Positions 61,495-64,000 of a stretch of DNA of 64,000 bases are shown here, in pieces (the stretch's first letter is position 1; each line of letters begins with the position of its first letter). A model generated the notes under the pieces. That model was given only the letters and a program-made list of their open reading frames with translations. It had not been told where the DNA came from and did not search any database. Origin of the DNA: Pseudomonas sp. L5B5 (lineage in GTDB: Bacteria; Pseudomonadota; Gammaproteobacteria; Pseudomonadales; Pseudomonadaceae); assembly GCF_020520285.1 (NCBI RefSeq), contig NZ_CP084742.1, positions 1,798,001 to 1,862,000 on the forward strand. The letters are read 5' to 3'. A program made the translations under genes and the position numbers.

Positions 61495-63453
61495 TCAATC
61501 ACGGGCCAGGGCTTCGATCGGATCCAGGCGCGCCGCGTTGCGCGCCGGGACAAAACCGAAGATCACCCCGATCAGCGTCGAGCAGGCAAACGCGGTAATG
61601 ATCGACCCCATGGAAAACACCATCTCCCATTCCCTGATGAACAGGGTGAACAGGTAGCCGATGGCGAAGGACAGGGCGATGCCGATGGAACCGCCGATCA
61701 GGCAGACCATCACCGCCTCCACCAGGAACTGCTGGCGGATGTCCGACTGCCGCGCCCCCACAGCCATGCGAATGCCGATCTCGCGGGTACGCTCGGTGAC
61801 CGATACCAGCATGATGTTCATCACCCCGATACCGCCCACCAGCAGGGAAATCACCGCGATCAATGACAGCAGCAGCGCCAGCGAGCGACTGGTGCGTTGC
61901 ACCGTCTGCATGATGCTGTCCAGGTTGTTGGTGAAGAAATCCTTGGTCCCGTGGCGCTGTTCCATGAGTTTCTTGACGTGTTCCTCCACCACCTTGCTCG
62001 GCTGGCCGTCCTTGATCTTGACGCTGATGCTGTCCAGGTGACGCTGGCCCAGCACCCGTCCGGCAGCGGTTTCGTAAGGCAGCCAGACATTGAGCAGGTT
62101 GGCTGCGGTGAACAGGTTCTTGTTCTCGGCAGCCACCCCGATCACCGTGCACGGCAGGTTGCCCACCAGGATCACCTGCCCCAGGGGATCGACATCCGGG
62201 CCGAACAGCCGGTTGCGGGTGTTGTGGTCGATGACCACCACCTGGGCCTGGCGCCGGGCGTCGTTCTCGCTGAAGGCGATGCCGGCGGCGAGCTTGATGT
62301 CACGCACCTTGAAGTACAGGTGGCTGACACCATTGACCGTGGCATTGAGGTCGATGTTGCCGAAGCGCAGCAACAGGCTGCGGCCCACCATCGGCGTGGC
62401 GCTGTCGACGTAGTACAGCTGGTTCAGGGCCGTGACGTCGGCAGGCATCAGGGTCTGGATGCCCGCCGCCCGGCTGTCGCCGAAACTGGCCCCGGGAAAG
62501 ATGTCGATGGTGTTGCTGCCGATCGCCTGGATGTCCTTGAGCACGTAGCGCTTGGCGCCTTCGCCAATGGCCACGATGGACACCACCGAGGTGATGCCGA
62601 TGATGATCCCGAGCATGGTCAGCAAGGTGCGCATGCGGTGTGACACCAGCGCCACCCAGGCCATCACGAAAGCCTCCTTGAACAGGCCCAGGCTGGCCAC
62701 CAGGCGCCGAGCCCCGGCCGGCCGCGAGGACACCTGCGGCGGTGCCTCGAGCGCCTGTGCCGGCTGCGGGTTGACCCGGTCGCTGACGATCTCGCCATCG
62801 CGCACCTCGATGATGCGTTGGGCATTGGCCGCCACCTTGGGGTCGTGGGTGACGATGATCACCGTGTGCCCCGCGGCGTGCAGCTCCTGGAGAATGCGCA
62901 TCACCTCCTTGCCGCTACTGGTGTCCAGGGCCCCGGTGGGTTCGTCGGCCAGGATCACCTCGCCGCCGTTCATCAGTGCCCGGGCGATGCTCACCCGCTG
63001 CTGCTGGCCGCCGGACAGCTGGTTGGGCCGGTGTTCCAGGTGCCCGTCCAGGCCCAGGCGCGCCAGCAGCTCGCGGGCCCGGCCATGGCGCCGGGCCTGG
63101 GGGCTGCCGGCGTAGATCGCCGGGATCTCGACGTTGTGCATGGCATTGAGGTGGGGCAACAGGTGGTAGCGCTGGAAGATGAAGCCGAAGTGATCGCGGC
63201 GCAGTTCCGCCAGTGCCTGGTCGTCCAGGTCGCGGGTTTCGCGGCCATTGACCTGGTAGCTGCCGGCCGTGGCGTAGTCCAGGCAGCCGAGGATGTTCAT
63301 CAGGGTCGACTTGCCCGAGCCCGAGGCCCCGGTGATGGCCACCATCTCCCCGGCCTGGATGTCCAGGTCGATATTCTTCAGGGCCATGAACTCCCGTTCG
63401 CCGGCCTTGAAACTGCGGCTGATGCCCTTGAGCTGCAACAGTGGCTGGGTCAT
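61495..63453 (-). CDS. macB: MacB-type ABC transporter (ATPase-permease)
   Basis: A 652-residue fusion. The N-terminal ABC domain (1-230) has Walker A GASGSGKST, Q-loop FIFQRYHLL, signature LSGGQQQR and Walker B VILADEPTGALD. A MacB periplasmic core domain is between TM1 (VSHRMRTLLTMLGIIIGI, about 270) and the FtsX-like C-terminal helices. Works with a MacA adaptor and an outer-membrane channel to export peptides or lipopeptides. Overlaps or abuts macA by 2 bp on the 5' side. Faces luxR. Confidence 0.95.
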   Translation of the reverse strand: MTQPLLQLKGISRSFKAGEREFMALKNIDLDIQAGEMVAITGASGSGKSTLMNILGCLDYATAGSYQVNGRETRDLDDQALAELRRDHFGFIFQRYHLLPHLNAMHNVEIPAIYAGSPQARRHGRARELLARLGLDGHLEHRPNQLSGGQQQRVSIARALMNGGEVILADEPTGALDTSSGKEVMRILQELHAAGHTVIIVTHDPKVAANAQRIIEVRDGEIVSDRVNPQPAQALEAPPQVSSRPAGARRLVASLGLFKEAFVMAWVALVSHRMRTLLTMLGIIIGITSVVSIVAIGEGAKRYVLKDIQAIGSNTIDIFPGASFGDSRAAGIQTLMPADVTALNQLYYVDSATPMVGRSLLLRFGNIDLNATVNGVSHLYFKVRDIKLAAGIAFSENDARRQAQVVVIDHNTRNRLFGPDVDPLGQVILVGNLPCTVIGVAAENKNLFTAANLLNVWLPYETAAGRVLGQRHLDSISVKIKDGQPSKVVEEHVKKLMEQRHGTKDFFTNNLDSIMQTVQRTSRSLALLLSLIAVISLLVGGIGVMNIMLVSVTERTREIGIRMAVGARQSDIRQQFLVEAVMVCLIGGSIGIALSFAIGYLFTLFIREWEMVFSMGSIITAFACSTLIGVIFGFVPARNAARLDPIEALARD

Positions 63454-63455
63454 GG

Positions 63456-64000
63456 TCAGGCCCCCGCCATGCCAGGCTGCGGATCACCGATCACCACCTG
63501 GTCACCTTCGGCCAGGCCCTGGGTGATCTGGACCTTGACGTTGTTGTTGATCCCGGTGGTGACATTGCGCGCCTGAGCCTGGCCCTTGGCGTCGAGCACC
63601 CGTACCGCGAAGCTGCCATCGGCATTGCGCGGGCCCAGGGCCGCCACCGGCACCATCAGCACATCCTTGGCTGTGTCCAGGACGATGCGCACCTGGGCGG
63701 TCATGGAGATGCGCAGGCGGTGGTCGGGGTTGGGCACATCGAACAGCGCGTTGTAGAACACTGCGGTGTTCTGCTTGGGGGTGCCGGCAGGCTGGGTCTC
63801 GAGGAAATTCTGCGGCGCCGGCTCCGTGCCCCGCAACTTGGCGTAGTAGCGCTTCTCGGACTCGCCGAGGATGGTGAAGTACACCTGCTGGCCCGGGCTG
63901 ATGTGGATTACGTCGGCCTCGGACACCTGGGCCTTGACGGTCATGGTGTCCAGGTCGGCGAGCTTGAGCAGGATCGGCGCGAGCTGGTTGGCGATCACGG
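63456..64000 (-). CDS. macA: MacA-type membrane-fusion protein (partial, N-terminus outside the window)
   Basis: C-terminal ~181 residues of a periplasmic adaptor. Recognisable are KLADLDTMTVKAQVSEADVIHISPGQQVYFTILGE (barrel-sandwich/beta-barrel join) and VLDTAKDVLMVPVAALGPRNADGSFAVRVLDAKGQAQARNVTTGINNNVKVQITQGLAEGDQVVIG (membrane-proximal domain). Open to the window edge. Stops 2 bp before the macB ATG. In Pseudomonas this pair usually follows lipopeptide synthetase genes. Confidence 0.93.
   Translation of the reverse strand, partial: VIANQLAPILLKLADLDTMTVKAQVSEADVIHISPGQQVYFTILGESEKRYYAKLRGTEPAPQNFLETQPAGTPKQNTAVFYNALFDVPNPDHRLRISMTAQVRIVLDTAKDVLMVPVAALGPRNADGSFAVRVLDAKGQAQARNVTTGINNNVKVQITQGLAEGDQVVIGDPQPGMAGA

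Noticed and set aside
61495..64000. PvdRT-type pyoverdine exporter
   Set aside because: No outer-membrane channel gene follows macB; instead a LuxR-HTH regulator converges on it, as in lipopeptide clusters. Cannot be fully excluded without the flank.

Overview
The window is high-GC, densely packed and carries hallmark gene sets of the Pseudomonas fluorescens group. These include acoXABC-bdh with AcoR, a BfiSR-like two-component pair beside an AMP ligase and an acyl-CoA dehydrogenase, FecI/FecR/TonB iron uptake, REP/REPIN repeats, and a MacAB exporter with a SyrF/SalA-type LuxR regulator at the right edge. It is probably a P. protegens- or P. chlororaphis-like strain. That placement is inference from gene content; no database was searched.

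Left part (1-11.3 kb): a partial PhoD-like phosphatase, a DHA2 drug exporter with a divergent LysR regulator, a small membrane protein, a Cache-domain chemoreceptor, a 4-OT-type tautomerase, an SDR/LysR divergent pair with a visible operator-like palindrome, a three-repeat beta-trefoil-like protein, a DUF3144 protein, an M50-type membrane protease and a glutathione S-transferase.

RNA-repair region (11.3-20.5 kb), the most interesting part: on the minus strand, rsr (Ro60/TROVE) - five tandem Y-RNA-like modules - rtcB - HEAT-repeat protein - unknown protein - RlaP-type nucleotidyltransferase - rtcA. The divergent rtcR encodes a CARF-like/AAA+ sigma-54 activator. A good -24/-12 promoter and a perfect IHF consensus lie between rtcR and rsr. 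The five RNA modules share a covarying Ro-stem architecture, but their distal domain ranges from a bare loop, through a T-arm only, to complete permuted tRNA mimics.

Middle (20.5-34.8 kb): a hotdog thioesterase and a DUF4349 lipoprotein, then a short HisRS-like gene that appears frameshifted and is preceded by a His-rich leader peptide and an intrinsic terminator (a histidine attenuator). Next come a DUF1615 lipoprotein, a LysE exporter, an FAD monooxygenase, a TonB receptor with fecR-fecI under a Fur-box-like site, an E. coli-type zinc HemB, a PhzF protein and lipoproteins.

Acetoin and fatty-acid region (34.8-52.2 kb): acoXABC-bdh (minus) with a sigma-54 promoter and two operator palindromes in front of the divergent acoR. 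Then TetR, AraC, 3-hydroxyacyl-CoA dehydrogenase-TetR, the bfiSR-like pair, and divergently an acyl-CoA ligase and an acyl-CoA dehydrogenase.

Right part (52.2-64 kb): a small membrane protein, three tandem paralogous membrane proteins (the last truncated), a REPIN-like element inserted with a 9-bp duplication into the loop of a terminator, two small proteins and a HAD hydrolase. A Y-X(10)-GDL radical-SAM peptide-modification cluster follows (three substrate-like proteins plus the SPASM enzyme), then a PhnB-like protein, and luxR facing macB-macA, which runs off the window.
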